64,000 nt of DNA from Mesorhizobium sp. AR02 (lineage in GTDB: Bacteria > Pseudomonadota > Alphaproteobacteria > Rhizobiales > Rhizobiaceae), in contig NZ_CP080531.1 of NCBI RefSeq assembly GCF_024746835.1, forward strand, positions 4,112,001-4,176,000. Reading direction: 5' to 3'. Within the stretch, counting starts at the first letter, position 1; each line of letters opens with the position of its first letter. A program made the translations under genes and the position numbers. Below the pieces are notes generated by a model. It was not told where the DNA came from. It made no database searches and saw only the letters and a list, made by a program, of their open reading frames with translations. Shown one piece after another: positions 51,898 through 61,304 of the stretch.

Positions 51898-52806
51898 ATG
51901 AAGCTGGTCAGCTACAACATCCAGTACGGGTTCGGCAGCGACGGTCGCTATGATCTTTCGCGCGCGGCGCGGATCGTTGATGGCGCCGACATCATTGCGC
52001 TGCAGGAGGTCGAGCGGCACTGGCAGCGCAGCCATTTCGACGACCAGCCGGAGCTGCTGTCGCGCCTGCTGCCCGACTATCACTGGGTTTACGGGCCGGC
52101 CTTCGACATGGATGCCAGCGAGCGGCGCAACGGCCGCCTGGTCAACCGGCGCCGGCAGTTCGGCACCATGGTGCTGTCGAAACTGCCGATCGTCTGGTCG
52201 CGGCTGCATGCACTGCCGATGCGCCGCACGCTGCGGCCGCTCAACACCCGCAACGCGGCACTTGAATGCATGATCCGCACGCCTGCCGGCCCGGTGCGGG
52301 TACTGTCGCTGCATCTCGCGCATATCGCGGCCGACGAGCGGCTGGAGCAGATCGACTATCTGCTCGCCCAACACCGCCGCGCGCCGTCCGAGGGCGGACC
52401 GTGGAGCGGCACTGATGACGAGCCTTCGCGCAACTGGACCAGCGGCGAGACCGAGCCGGAAAATCCGCAGGCGGCGATCTGGATGGGCGATTTCAACATG
52501 GAGCCGGGCAGCGTCGAATATCGCCGCATCGTCGGCAACACGCCCTATCATCGGGGTGCTGCCTATCTCGACGGCTTCGTCGATGCCGCCGCGGTGGCGA
52601 TTGAACCGGCTGATGCCTTCCACACCCATGAGAAGATCATCGACGGCAGACTGGCGAAGCGCCGGCTCGACCACTGTTTCGTAGGCGGCATGTTTGCCGG
52701 GCGGGTGCGCTCGGTCGGATCTGATATAGGCGAGGTGGCGTCCGACCACTTCCCGGTTCGGATCGATATCGATCTCGAGACGCCCTTCGGCTTGGGAGGT
52801 CGATAA
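51898..52806 (+). CDS. Endonuclease/exonuclease/phosphatase family protein
   Basis: EEP-superfamily hydrolase of 302 residues. The catalytic pieces are all present: SYNIQYG (N7), LQEVE with the metal glutamate (about 38), HLAHIAADER, GDFNMEPG (about 197) and SDHFPVRID near the C-terminus. There is no signal peptide, so it is cytoplasmic. Members cleave DNA, RNA, phosphoinositides or other phosphodiesters; the substrate cannot be told. The ATG lies after AAAGTGAG. It is followed by an EamA transporter at 7 bp, suggesting cotranscription. Confidence 0.88.
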   Translation: MKLVSYNIQYGFGSDGRYDLSRAARIVDGADIIALQEVERHWQRSHFDDQPELLSRLLPDYHWVYGPAFDMDASERRNGRLVNRRRQFGTMVLSKLPIVWSRLHALPMRRTLRPLNTRNAALECMIRTPAGPVRVLSLHLAHIAADERLEQIDYLLAQHRRAPSEGGPWSGTDDEPSRNWTSGETEPENPQAAIWMGDFNMEPGSVEYRRIVGNTPYHRGAAYLDGFVDAAAVAIEPADAFHTHEKIIDGRLAKRRLDHCFVGGMFAGRVRSVGSDIGEVASDHFPVRIDIDLETPFGLGGR

Positions 52807-52813
52807 GGCCGAA

Positions 52814-53659
52814 ATGACGCTTTTCGTCTTCTTTGCGGTGCTTGCCGCCGCCGCCATGCATGCGATCTGGAACGCGCTGGTCAAGGTCCACCTCGACCGC
52901 TTCCTGTCGATCACGCTGATGACGCTCGGCATGGGCGCGGCCGCACTCGTGGTGCTGCCCTTTGTCGAGGTGCCGAAAGCGGAGGTGTGGCCTTACATCA
53001 TCGCTTCGGTGATCTTCCACATGGGCTACCGCACCTTCCTGATCGGCGCCTACCAGGCCGGCGATTTCGCCCAGACCTATCCGCTGGCGCGCGGCACAGC
53101 GCCTTTGCTGGCGGCGATCGGCGGCATGTTCGTCGTCGCCGAAGTGCCGGCGCCGCTTGCCATTGTCGGCATACTGCTTTTGTCAGCCGGCACGCTGGTG
53201 ATGTCGTTTCGCGGCGGCGCGCATCTGGAGAAGCTCAACCTGCGCGCGGTCGGCTTTGCCTTCGGCACCTCGGTGTTCATCGCCAGCTACACACTGTCCG
53301 ACGGCAGCGGCGCGCGGCTGGCGGCAACGGCGCAGAGCTATGCCGCCTGGCTGTTTATCTGCGATGCGTTTGGGGCGCTGGTGCTGTGCCTCATCTTCCG
53401 CGGGCCCAAGGCGCTTCCGGTTCTGGCGCGTGACTGGAAGACCGGGCTGTTCACCGGCGTGCTCAGCGGTGCGGCCTACTGGATCGTGATGTGGGCGATG
53501 ACCAAGGCGCCGATCGCCTCGGTGGCGTCGCTGCGCGAGACCTCGATCCTGTTCGCCATGCTGATCTCGGTCTATGCGCTCGGCGAGAAGATGACGGGCT
53601 GGCGCGGCGCCGCCGCGCTCAGCATTGTCGCCGGGGTTATTGCGCTCCGGCTTGGTTAG
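52814..53659 (+). CDS. EamA/DMT family transporter
   Basis: Membrane protein of 281 residues with ten helices in two homologous EamA halves (about 1-135 and 145-280). It begins FFAVLAAAAMHAIWNALVK and has TYPLARGTAPLLAAIGG at the end of helix 3-4 and SLRETSILFAMLISVYALGEK in the second half, the usual DMT signature places. Likely a metabolite exporter or importer. It sits 7 bp after the EEP hydrolase gene and converges with the MFS gene. Confidence 0.88.
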   Translation: MTLFVFFAVLAAAAMHAIWNALVKVHLDRFLSITLMTLGMGAAALVVLPFVEVPKAEVWPYIIASVIFHMGYRTFLIGAYQAGDFAQTYPLARGTAPLLAAIGGMFVVAEVPAPLAIVGILLLSAGTLVMSFRGGAHLEKLNLRAVGFAFGTSVFIASYTLSDGSGARLAATAQSYAAWLFICDAFGALVLCLIFRGPKALPVLARDWKTGLFTGVLSGAAYWIVMWAMTKAPIASVASLRETSILFAMLISVYALGEKMTGWRGAAALSIVAGVIALRLG

Positions 53660-53666
53660 CTGCCTC

Positions 53667-54884
53667 TCAACCCAAAACGGTCATCACTTGGCCGCGCCGT
53701 TCAGGACTGAAGCGGATGACGACGATGATGCAGACGGCGACCACGCCGGCAAAAAGCGCCAGCGCATAGCCGTAGCTGCCTCCGGCGCTTTCCGCGATCC
53801 CAGCCTGATAGGGCCCGCCATAGGACGCGGCGAGATTGCCGGCCTGATAGATGAAGCCGGGCAAGGTGGCGCGCACCGCGCCGGGTGACAGTTCATTGAG
53901 GTGCACTGGGATGACGCCCCAGGCGCCCTGGACCGCGATCTGCATGACAAAGGCACCGACGGCGAGCATGAAGGGCGTCGAGCTGTAGGCCCATAGCGGG
54001 ATTGCTGGCAGAGCGATTATGCAGGCTAGCGTGATGGCGTTGACGCGGCCGATCTTCTCCGACAGCGCGCCGAACGTCAGGCCGCCGACGATGGCGCCGA
54101 GATTGGCGACGATGGTGATCCAGCTCACCGTATGCGGATCGAAGCCATGCTGCTTCTTCAGGAAGGTCGGATAGAGGTCCTGCGTGCCATGGCTGAAGAA
54201 GTTGAAGAACATCATCAGCACGACGGCATAGAGCGCGACGCCCCAATGCTTCTGCAGCGTTTCCAGCAGGCCAGGCCTGGGTGCCTTCTGCGCCTCGACG
54301 AAGGCGGGTGATTCCGGCACGTGCGAGCGGATGAAGAGCACGATCAGCGCCGGCACAAAGGAGAGCAGGAACATGGCGCGCCAGCCGACCGTGTAGCCGC
54401 CGATCGTCTGCTGATAGAGCAGGCCGTAGACCACCGCCGCCAGGAGGTAGCCGGCCGGGTAGCCGCATTGCAGGATGCCCGAGACAATGCCGCGCGCGCT
54501 CGGCGGGACGGATTCCATTGCGAGCGAACTGCCGAGCCCCCATTCGCCGCCCATGGCGATGCCGAACAGCGCGCGCAGGGCCAGGAAAATGCCGAGATTG
54601 GGCGAGAAGGCGGCGAGAGCGCCGATCACCGAATAGCTGACGATGTTGAGCATCAGGATGGGCTTGCGCCCATATTTGTCGGCGAGCATGCCAAAGAAAA
54701 ACGCGCCGATGAAGCGCGTTGCCAAGGTCAGGAACAGTGCCTTGGAGACTGCCGGGACATCTGTGTGGAATTCACTGGCAATATCGGTGAGCAGGAATGT
54801 CAGAAGGAAGAAATCAAAAGCGTCGAGCGTCCAGCCCAGGAATGAGGCCAGAACGGTTTTCTTCTGCTCGGCAGTGAGATTCAA
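53667..54884 (-). CDS. MFS transporter, organic acid/sialic-acid-like importer
   Basis: Twelve-helix MFS permease of 405 residues. The loop 2-3 motif is GMLADKYGRKP and the first helix reads GWTLDAFDFFLLTFLL, a pattern shared by aromatic-acid:H+ and sialate:H+ symporters. A TTG at 54884 is taken as the start because AAGGAGG lies just upstream at proper spacing, whereas longer readings to 54935 would place that site inside the gene. No regulator or catabolic gene adjoins it except the Dabb gene 90 bp upstream, so the substrate is open. Confidence 0.87.
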   Translation of the reverse strand: MNLTAEQKKTVLASFLGWTLDAFDFFLLTFLLTDIASEFHTDVPAVSKALFLTLATRFIGAFFFGMLADKYGRKPILMLNIVSYSVIGALAAFSPNLGIFLALRALFGIAMGGEWGLGSSLAMESVPPSARGIVSGILQCGYPAGYLLAAVVYGLLYQQTIGGYTVGWRAMFLLSFVPALIVLFIRSHVPESPAFVEAQKAPRPGLLETLQKHWGVALYAVVLMMFFNFFSHGTQDLYPTFLKKQHGFDPHTVSWITIVANLGAIVGGLTFGALSEKIGRVNAITLACIIALPAIPLWAYSSTPFMLAVGAFVMQIAVQGAWGVIPVHLNELSPGAVRATLPGFIYQAGNLAASYGGPYQAGIAESAGGSYGYALALFAGVVAVCIIVVIRFSPERRGQVMTVLG

Positions 54885-54974
54885 GACGTCCTCCTTTGGC
54901 TCCCCCAAAGGAACGATATGTCGCCCTGCTCGCAAAAGAGAACAGCGATCAGCCGGCTTTCGAAGAACCGACGG

Positions 54975-55292
54975 TCACTTTTTCGTAAGATCGAGGTCGA
55001 AGACCATCAATCCATCGGTGCTGCCTTCGAGCGCCGCGACCAGCCGGGCGCCGGCGCGCTGATGGGCCTCATGCACCAGATAGGCGTCGCGCGCTGCGGC
55101 ATCGCGGAAATCGATGGTGAAGCCGTGTGTGAAGCCGCGCGCGAAGGGTTCAGGGCTGACATTGGCACTGAAGTTCACGGTGTCCATGCCTTCGACCACC
55201 TGCCGCAACGCCTCGAGATCGGCGTGGATCGCCGTTCGTTCGACGTCGGTGACATCGCTGCGGAAGCGGACGAAAACACAGTGCCTGATCAT
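54975..55292 (-). CDS. Dabb-family stress-responsive alpha/beta-barrel protein
   Basis: Small protein of 105 residues with one dimeric alpha/beta barrel domain. It starts MIRHCVFVRFRSDV, has NFSANVSPEPFARGFTHGFTI and ends in a strand before LDLTKK, all typical of Dabb proteins. The family includes stress proteins and small cyclases or decarboxylases of catabolic clusters. It follows the GMC oxidoreductase gene by 9 bp, so it belongs to the minus-strand catabolic operon, possibly in handling a reactive intermediate. Confidence 0.85.
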   Translation of the reverse strand: MIRHCVFVRFRSDVTDVERTAIHADLEALRQVVEGMDTVNFSANVSPEPFARGFTHGFTIDFRDAAARDAYLVHEAHQRAGARLVAALEGSTDGLMVFDLDLTKK

Positions 55293-55301
55293 CTTTCGCT
55301 C

Positions 55302-56930
55302 CTAAGCAGCCCGGTTCCCGGAAAACACAGCCGGCGGCAGCGGCTCACGACCGAGGATCAGGTCGGCGCCCTTTTCACCGACCATGATGGTCGGTGCATT
55401 GGTGTTGGAGGAGGGTACGCGCGGCATCACCGAGGCATCGCAGACGCGCAAGGCTTCGATGCCGCGCAGCCGCAGGTCCGGGGTCACGACGGCCATCTCG
55501 TCATGGCCCATGCGGCAGGTGCCGACAGGATGGTGGTCGGTCTTGGAGGTGCGGCAGGCGTAGTCGAAGAGTTCGTCATCGGTTGCCAGCGATGGACCAG
55601 GCAGCACCTCGCGCAGCACGTAGGGGGCAAGCGCCTTCTGCCGCATGATCTCGCGCGCCAGCCGCAGCCCCTTGATCGACATGGCGCGGTCATAGGGATC
55701 GGACCAGTAGTTCGGATCGATCAGCGGATGGTCGGCCGGATCGGCGCTCTTCAGGCGCACCGTGCCGCGCGAGCGCGGCCGCAGGAAGGCCGAGTTCAAG
55801 GTGACGCCGGGATTGTTCAGCTTCTCGACGCCGGCCTCGATGCCGGAGCCCAGGCCGAGATGGAACTGGATGTCGGGCGAGGCGGCGGTCGGGTCTGCGT
55901 ACCAGAAGCCGCCGGTCTCGAACAGGCTGGAGGCCACCGGTCCCTTCTTCAGCAAGAGATATTGCAGGCCGGCCCAGGCCGTTCGATGCAGCTTGGCGTA
56001 GTTGTCGTAAGTGTGATCGCCGGTGCACTCGGCGATGACGAACAAATCGAGATGGTCCTGCATGTTGGAGCCGACGCCGGGCAGGTCGTGCACCGGTGTG
56101 ACGCCCACCGATTTCAGATGATCAGCTGGGCCGATGCCCGACTGCATCAGCAGTTTCGGCGAGCCGATGGCGCCGGACGAGACGATCACCTCGCGCTCGG
56201 CGCGCAGGATTTTTGTCTCACCGCCGGGTCTGTCGACGATTTCGACGCCGATGGCGCGGCCCTTTTCGACGACGATACGGGTCACCAGTACATCGGTCCT
56301 GATGGTCAGGTTCTTGCGGGCGCGGATCGGTCGGAGATAGGCGACCGAAGCGGAGGAGCGCCGGGCATCCTTCTGGGTCAGCTGGTAGTAGCCGACGCCT
56401 TCCTGGTTGGCGCCGTTGAAGTCCGGGTTGAAGGGAATGCCCATCTCCTGGCCGGCACGGAAATAGGCCTCGCAGATCGGCAGCGGCGAAATCGGGTTTG
56501 ACACGCCGAGCGGTCCCTGGTCGCCATGAAAGTCGTTGGCATAGCGCTGGTTGTTCTCGGCGCGCTTGAAATAGGGCAGCACGTCGCGGTAGCCCCAGCC
56601 GGTCAGCCCCTCTTCCTTCTCCCACGCGTCATAGTCGCGGGCGTTGCCGCGCGTGTAGATCTGGGCGTTGATGGAGGAGCCGCCGCCGACCACCTTGGCC
56701 TGCGTGTACCAGAAGACGCGGTCCTTCATGTGCTTCTGCGGCACGGTCGACCAGCCCCAGGAAGCGATGCCCTTGGTCATCTTGGCAAAGCCCGCCGGCA
56801 TATGGATGTAGGGGTGCCAGTCCTTGCCGCCGGCTTCCAGCAGCAGCACTGAATTCGAGGGATCGTCGCTCAGCCGGTTGGCCAGAACACAGCCGGCCGG
56901 ACCGGCGCCCACGATGATGTAGTCGGTCAT
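55302..56930 (-). CDS. GMC family FAD-dependent oxidoreductase (choline dehydrogenase-like)
   Basis: Flavoprotein dehydrogenase of 542 residues. The N-terminal ADP-binding motif is IVGAGPAGCVLANRL (5-19), GMC signature 2 is SSGAIGSPKLLMQSGIGP (about 250-267), and the active-site histidine is in HPVGTCRMG with a second conserved residue in SNTNAPT near the end. Family members oxidise primary or secondary alcohols, for instance choline, polyols or L-sorbose. The ATG at 56930 starts 12 bp after the SDR stop. With an SDR and a second GMC gene it is part of a transporter-linked catabolic operon. Confidence 0.93.
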   Translation of the reverse strand: MTDYIIVGAGPAGCVLANRLSDDPSNSVLLLEAGGKDWHPYIHMPAGFAKMTKGIASWGWSTVPQKHMKDRVFWYTQAKVVGGGSSINAQIYTRGNARDYDAWEKEEGLTGWGYRDVLPYFKRAENNQRYANDFHGDQGPLGVSNPISPLPICEAYFRAGQEMGIPFNPDFNGANQEGVGYYQLTQKDARRSSASVAYLRPIRARKNLTIRTDVLVTRIVVEKGRAIGVEIVDRPGGETKILRAEREVIVSSGAIGSPKLLMQSGIGPADHLKSVGVTPVHDLPGVGSNMQDHLDLFVIAECTGDHTYDNYAKLHRTAWAGLQYLLLKKGPVASSLFETGGFWYADPTAASPDIQFHLGLGSGIEAGVEKLNNPGVTLNSAFLRPRSRGTVRLKSADPADHPLIDPNYWSDPYDRAMSIKGLRLAREIMRQKALAPYVLREVLPGPSLATDDELFDYACRTSKTDHHPVGTCRMGHDEMAVVTPDLRLRGIEALRVCDASVMPRVPSSNTNAPTIMVGEKGADLILGREPLPPAVFSGNRAA

Positions 56931-56942
56931 GACACTGTCCAC

Positions 56943-57704
56943 TTACAGTCGCGGCACGGAGAGCGCGCCGTCGACATTGATGATCGAGCCGGTCGAAAAG
57001 CCGAGCTTGCCGGCGGCTAGCGTCGCCACCACCGCGCCGATGTCGGATGCCTCACCCCAGCGTTTGGCCGGCACCAACCCGCTATCGATCAAAGCATCGT
57101 ATTTGGCGGTCACGCCTGCCGTCATATCGGTGCGGATGATGCCGGGCCGTACTTCGAAGACGCCGATGTTTTCCGGGGCGAGCCGCAGTGCCAGGTTCTT
57201 CACCCACATCGAAAGCCCTGCCTTCGAGACGCAGTATTCGGAGCGCTCCGGCGAGGCCATCTCGGCGCTGACCGAGGTGACGGTGATGATCGATCTTGTG
57301 TGGTCGCCAGGGGTGGCCAGCATCGCCTTGGCGACGGCCTGGCTGAGGAAGACGGTGCCACGCAGATTGATGCTGATTGCGTGGTCGAAATTCTCGGGCT
57401 TGAGCTCCAGCAGGTCGCCGCGCACGACGGCGCCGACGCCGGCATTGTTGACGAGACAGTCGATGCGGCCGAAGGCGCGGATGGCGGTATCGACAAGTGC
57501 GGCGTGGCTGTCGAGATCGGCGATGTCACAGCTGCTATAGGCGAATTTCGCGCCACGCGCTGTGATGTTGGCGGCGAGCCCATCTGGCGCCTGTTCGACA
57601 AGGTCGGCGACCAGAATGTCGAAGCCGGCATCGGTCAATGCCTCCGCGCAAGCCAGCCCAATGCCGCGTGCGCCGCCGGTGACGATGGCCGCGGGGCGGG
57701 TCAT
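56943..57704 (-). CDS. SDR family oxidoreductase (FabG-like)
   Basis: Classical short-chain dehydrogenase of 253 residues: TGGARGIG (9-16), NNAG (86-89), catalytic S144, Y157 and K161 (YCVSK). It overlaps the second GMC gene by ATGA and is followed at 12 bp by the first GMC gene. In related operons enzymes of this type are annotated as 3-ketoacyl-ACP reductase, but the context points to oxidation or reduction of a sugar-derived keto group. Confidence 0.9.
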   Translation of the reverse strand: MTRPAAIVTGGARGIGLACAEALTDAGFDILVADLVEQAPDGLAANITARGAKFAYSSCDIADLDSHAALVDTAIRAFGRIDCLVNNAGVGAVVRGDLLELKPENFDHAISINLRGTVFLSQAVAKAMLATPGDHTRSIITVTSVSAEMASPERSEYCVSKAGLSMWVKNLALRLAPENIGVFEVRPGIIRTDMTAGVTAKYDALIDSGLVPAKRWGEASDIGAVVATLAAGKLGFSTGSIINVDGALSVPRL

Positions 57705-59218
57705 GCGGCAAGCTCCACCTTGCGGATATGGTCCGCCACGCGAAGCGCTTGCGCGGCGATCGACAGCGCGGGATTTACGGCAGCCGAGTTCGGCAAAAAA
57801 CTGCCGTCGACGACGAACAGATTCTGGTGGTCGAACGAGCGGCAGAAGGGATCGAGCGGCGCGGTGGCCGGATCATCGCCCATCTTCACCGTGCCGCACT
57901 GGTGCGACGGCGTGCGCTTGTCGAAGGGCCGCGACAGCACGAGGGGATAACCGCAGGCGCGGAAGTTTTCGCGCATCACCTTGGTCAACCCGTCGAGCGA
58001 CTGCATGTTGGAGCGTCGCCACTGCATGACGATGTCCTTGCCGTCGACCATGATGCGGCTTTCGGGGTCGGGCAGGTCCTCGCACATCAGGTACCAGTCG
58101 ACGGCATGGCCGGCCATGAAATCGAGCGCGAATCTCGGCACGTATTTCACATTGGCCCTCAGCATGTTGCCGTCGATCTTGCCGAGCAGTTGGACGTTGC
58201 CGAGCGGTTTGCCGCCCTTGCCGTCGGTGAGATAATAGTCGTTCAGCATCAGCGTCTTCTGGTAGACGGCATCGTTCCTGCGGCGTGGATCGATAGCCAG
58301 CATGGCGCTGGAATTGTGGTTCATGAAATTGCGACCGACCTGGTCGGAGCGGTTGGCGAGGCCCTTGCCGCCTCCCTTGCCATTGGCGGCTGAAGGCGAG
58401 CGCAGCAGGATGACGGCCGAATTGACGGCGCCGGCGGAGAGGATGACCAGCTTCGGCGAGACTTTCTTCGCCTCGCCGTTCTGCCGGTAGTGGATGGCTG
58501 ATATGGTTTTGCCGTCGGGCGATGCCTCCAAGTACTCGACATAGCAGCCGGTTTCGAGCTGGATGTTGCTGTCCTTGAGCGCTGCCGTCAGCGGTCCTGT
58601 CTGCGCGTCGACCTTACCCTGACCGGTGTTCGGGAAAGCATCCCAGCCGGTTTTTCCCTCCTTCAGCCACGTGTCGATGTCGACGCCGAGCGGCAGCGAG
58701 GCCGGATGCAGGCCGAGGCCCTTGAGCTCGGCGCGCGCGCGCGCGATCGGCGCCTCGTCGGGTACTGGCTTGAAGGCATAGGGGATCGAGTGGAAGGGTT
58801 CGGTCGGATCCTCGCCCAGCGTGCCGCGCACGCGAAACAGCTGCTCGGCTCTGGAATACCAAGGCTCGAACTCATCATAGGAAAAGGGCCATGCCGGCGA
58901 AACGCCGCCAAAGTGTTCCATGGCCGAAAAGTCTTCCTTGCGGTAACGGATCAGCACCGCGCCGTAGAATTTCGAATTGCCGCCGACATAGTAGTAATTG
59001 CCGGGGTTGAAGGCGGCACCGCCGGCCTCGCGCCACATCTCCTTTGGCCGGTAGTGACCATCGACGAAGATGGAGCGCGTGTTGCGCGCATGCGGCGTTG
59101 CTGGCAGGGGCTCGCCGCGCTCCAGCATCAGGATCGAGGCGCCGCTGCCGGCCAGACCGGAGGCGATCGTGGCGCCGCCGATGCCGGAGCCGATGATGAC
59201 GATGTCCGGATTTGTCAT
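57701..59218 (-). CDS. GMC family oxidoreductase, short form
   Basis: Second GMC flavoprotein, 505 residues and distinct from the first. The N-terminal motif is IIGSGIGGATIASGLAGSG (8-26); the substrate domain starts with YYVGGNSKFYGAVLIRYRKEDF, and HQCGTVKMGDDP holds the catalytic histidine. This subgroup resembles glucose-fructose-type and membrane-bound sugar/polyol dehydrogenases more than choline dehydrogenase. The SDR overlap (ATGA) and the ABC ATPase ending 5 bp upstream make the operon continuous from the transporter to the enzymes. Confidence 0.9.
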   Translation of the reverse strand: MTNPDIVIIGSGIGGATIASGLAGSGASILMLERGEPLPATPHARNTRSIFVDGHYRPKEMWREAGGAAFNPGNYYYVGGNSKFYGAVLIRYRKEDFSAMEHFGGVSPAWPFSYDEFEPWYSRAEQLFRVRGTLGEDPTEPFHSIPYAFKPVPDEAPIARARAELKGLGLHPASLPLGVDIDTWLKEGKTGWDAFPNTGQGKVDAQTGPLTAALKDSNIQLETGCYVEYLEASPDGKTISAIHYRQNGEAKKVSPKLVILSAGAVNSAVILLRSPSAANGKGGGKGLANRSDQVGRNFMNHNSSAMLAIDPRRRNDAVYQKTLMLNDYYLTDGKGGKPLGNVQLLGKIDGNMLRANVKYVPRFALDFMAGHAVDWYLMCEDLPDPESRIMVDGKDIVMQWRRSNMQSLDGLTKVMRENFRACGYPLVLSRPFDKRTPSHQCGTVKMGDDPATAPLDPFCRSFDHQNLFVVDGSFLPNSAAVNPALSIAAQALRVADHIRKVELAA

Positions 59219-59223
59219 AGCCG

Positions 59224-60339
59224 TCAGCGAATGCGGTTCTCGGTCGCCGGATCGAAGAACACCGCCTTGGTCAGGTTGAAGGCGAGCGGCGTGCTGGTGC
59301 CCGGCTGGATGTTGGCGTCGGCGCGCAGCCGCGCCACAACGGGCTTGCCGCCGAGATTGGTGACCGCGAAGGTATCGGATCCCGCCGGCTCGACCACTTC
59401 GATATGCAGGTCGGCGGTGGCGATGTTCGAGGCGTTGCGTTCGGCACCCTCCGGGTCGGTCAGCGCTTCCGGCCGCACGCCGAAGATGATCGGCTTGCCC
59501 TGGAATGCCGAGAGACCCGCTGGCGCATTGGCCATCGGCAGCGTGATCGGCTCGCGCGCCTCGCGCTGCAGCACGACGGACAGCGCATTGCCAGAGGTGG
59601 CGATGGTGGCCGGGATCAGGTTCATGGCCGGCGAGCCCATGAAGTCGGCGACGAACAGGTTGGTGGGGTTGTTGTAGATCTCGGCCGGGGTGCCGAACTG
59701 CTGCACCTCGCCGTCGCGCATGACGGCGATCTTGGTGGCCAGCGTCATCGCCTCGATCTGGTCGTGGGTGACGTAGACGATTGTTGTGCCTGTCGTGGCG
59801 TGCAGGCGCTTGATCTCGATGCGCATGTCGACGCGCAGCTTGGCGTCGAGGTTGGACAGCGGTTCGTCGAACAGGAACAGTTTGGGGTCGCGCACCAGCG
59901 CCCGGCCCATGGCGACGCGCTGGCGCTGGCCGCCGGAGAGCTGGCTCGGCTTGCGCTGCAGCAAGTGGCCGATCTGCAGGACCTTCGCCACCTTGTCGAT
60001 CGCCTTCTGGCGCTCGTCCGCCGGCACACCGCGCATCTCCATGCCGAAGGAGATGTTCCCGGCGACCGTCATGTTCGGGTAGAGCGCATAGCTCTGGAAC
60101 ACCATGGCAATGTCGCGCTTCGAAGGATGCAGATCGTTGATGGCGCGGCCGTCGACGCGGATCTCGCCATCGGTAATCTGCTCCAGCCCGGCGATGGTGT
60201 TGAGCAGAGTGGACTTGCCGCAGCCAGACGGGCCGACCAGCACCAGGAAGCCGCCCTTTTCGAGCTCGACATCGATGCCCTTCAGGATCTCAACATTCCC
60301 GAAGCGCTTCTTCAGCCCATCAATTTCCAGAAAAGCCAT
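59224..60339 (-). CDS. Sugar ABC transporter ATP-binding protein (UgpC/MsmK-like)
   Basis: ATPase of 371 residues. Walker A GPSGCGKST is at 36-44, the signature LSGGQRQR and Walker B LFLFDEPLSNLDAKLR follow, then VTHDQIEAMT. The C-terminal about 120 residues form the OB/TOBE domain typical of carbohydrate importers. AAGGA seven bases before the ATG (60339) sets the start; the frame open upstream to 61095 is a shadow of the permease gene. It energises the permease pair upstream. Confidence 0.94.
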   Translation of the reverse strand: MAFLEIDGLKKRFGNVEILKGIDVELEKGGFLVLVGPSGCGKSTLLNTIAGLEQITDGEIRVDGRAINDLHPSKRDIAMVFQSYALYPNMTVAGNISFGMEMRGVPADERQKAIDKVAKVLQIGHLLQRKPSQLSGGQRQRVAMGRALVRDPKLFLFDEPLSNLDAKLRVDMRIEIKRLHATTGTTIVYVTHDQIEAMTLATKIAVMRDGEVQQFGTPAEIYNNPTNLFVADFMGSPAMNLIPATIATSGNALSVVLQREAREPITLPMANAPAGLSAFQGKPIIFGVRPEALTDPEGAERNASNIATADLHIEVVEPAGSDTFAVTNLGGKPVVARLRADANIQPGTSTPLAFNLTKAVFFDPATENRIR

Positions 60340-60359
60340 GGTCGTTCCTTCTGAATTGG

Positions 60360-61304
60360 TCAGCCTTTGACCGCGCCAGCCATCAGCCCGCGCACGAAAT
60401 AGCGGCCGGCGACGACATAGACGATCAGAGTGGGCAGAGCCGCGATCATCGCGGCCGCCATGTTGACGTTGTATTCGACGACGCCGGTCGAGGTGTTGAC
60501 GACGTTGTTGAGCGCCACCGTCATCGGCATGGCGTCGCCGGTGCCGGCATAGGCGGAGGCGAACAGGAAGTCGTTCCAGATGTTGGTGAACTGGTAGATC
60601 ACGGTGACGACGAAGATCGGCATTGAGTTCGGCAGCATGATGCGGCGGAAGATCTGGAAGAAGGAGGCGCCGTCGACCTGTGCGGCCTTGATCAGCTCGG
60701 TCGGGAAGGCCTCGTAATAGTTGCGGAAGAACAGCGTGGTGAAGCCGATGCCGTAGACGACGTGGACGAAGACGAGATTGACCGTTGAATTGCCGAGACC
60801 GAAGCTTGTTCCGACCGAGTTCTGCAGCGTCACGCCGAAACGGCCGACGCTGCCGAGGATCGTCGCCATCGGCAGCAGCACCGACTGGAACGGGATGAAG
60901 CAGGCAAACAGCATCAGGCCGAACACCAGCGTTGCGCCGCGAAAGCGCCATTTGGTCAGCACGTAGCCGTTGAGCGCGCCGAGCATGGTCGAGATCAGAA
61001 CGGCGGGAACCACCATCTTGATGGAGTTCCAGAAATAACCCTTGATGCCGGCGCAGGTGAGGCCGACGCAGGTCTCGCCCCAGGCCTTCAGCCACGGGTC
61101 GAAGGTCGGCGCCTTGGGCAGTGCCAGCATGTTGCCGTTCTGGATCTCGTCCATGGTCTTGAACGAGGTGACCAGCATGACGAACAGCGGCATGAGGTAG
61201 AACAGCGCAAACAGCGCTAAGAGCCCATAGATGACGACGCGGTTGACGATCCTGGTGTTGACGCCGCCGGAGGCCTGGCGGGCAGGGGTGGCGACGGCGC
61301 TCAT
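60360..61304 (-). CDS. Carbohydrate ABC transporter permease 2
   Basis: Inner-membrane permease of 314 residues with six helices (MalG-like, CUT1 type). A polar leader precedes VIYGLLALFALFYLMPLFVMLVTSF; the EAA loop is ELIKAAQVDGASFFQIFRRIMLPNS in two pieces about 205-230. It overlaps permease 1 by ATGA and precedes the ATPase by 20 bp. Confidence 0.93.
   Translation of the reverse strand: MSAVATPARQASGGVNTRIVNRVVIYGLLALFALFYLMPLFVMLVTSFKTMDEIQNGNMLALPKAPTFDPWLKAWGETCVGLTCAGIKGYFWNSIKMVVPAVLISTMLGALNGYVLTKWRFRGATLVFGLMLFACFIPFQSVLLPMATILGSVGRFGVTLQNSVGTSFGLGNSTVNLVFVHVVYGIGFTTLFFRNYYEAFPTELIKAAQVDGASFFQIFRRIMLPNSMPIFVVTVIYQFTNIWNDFLFASAYAGTGDAMPMTVALNNVVNTSTGVVEYNVNMAAAMIAALPTLIVYVVAGRYFVRGLMAGAVKG

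Noticed and set aside
51692-51898. Possible 68-codon minus-strand ORF in the gap between the antiporter and the EEP gene
   Set aside because: The composition is protein-like, but the TTG start has no clear ribosome site, no family was recognised, and it fills the likely promoter region of the EEP gene. Nothing else was seen in this 212-bp gap.
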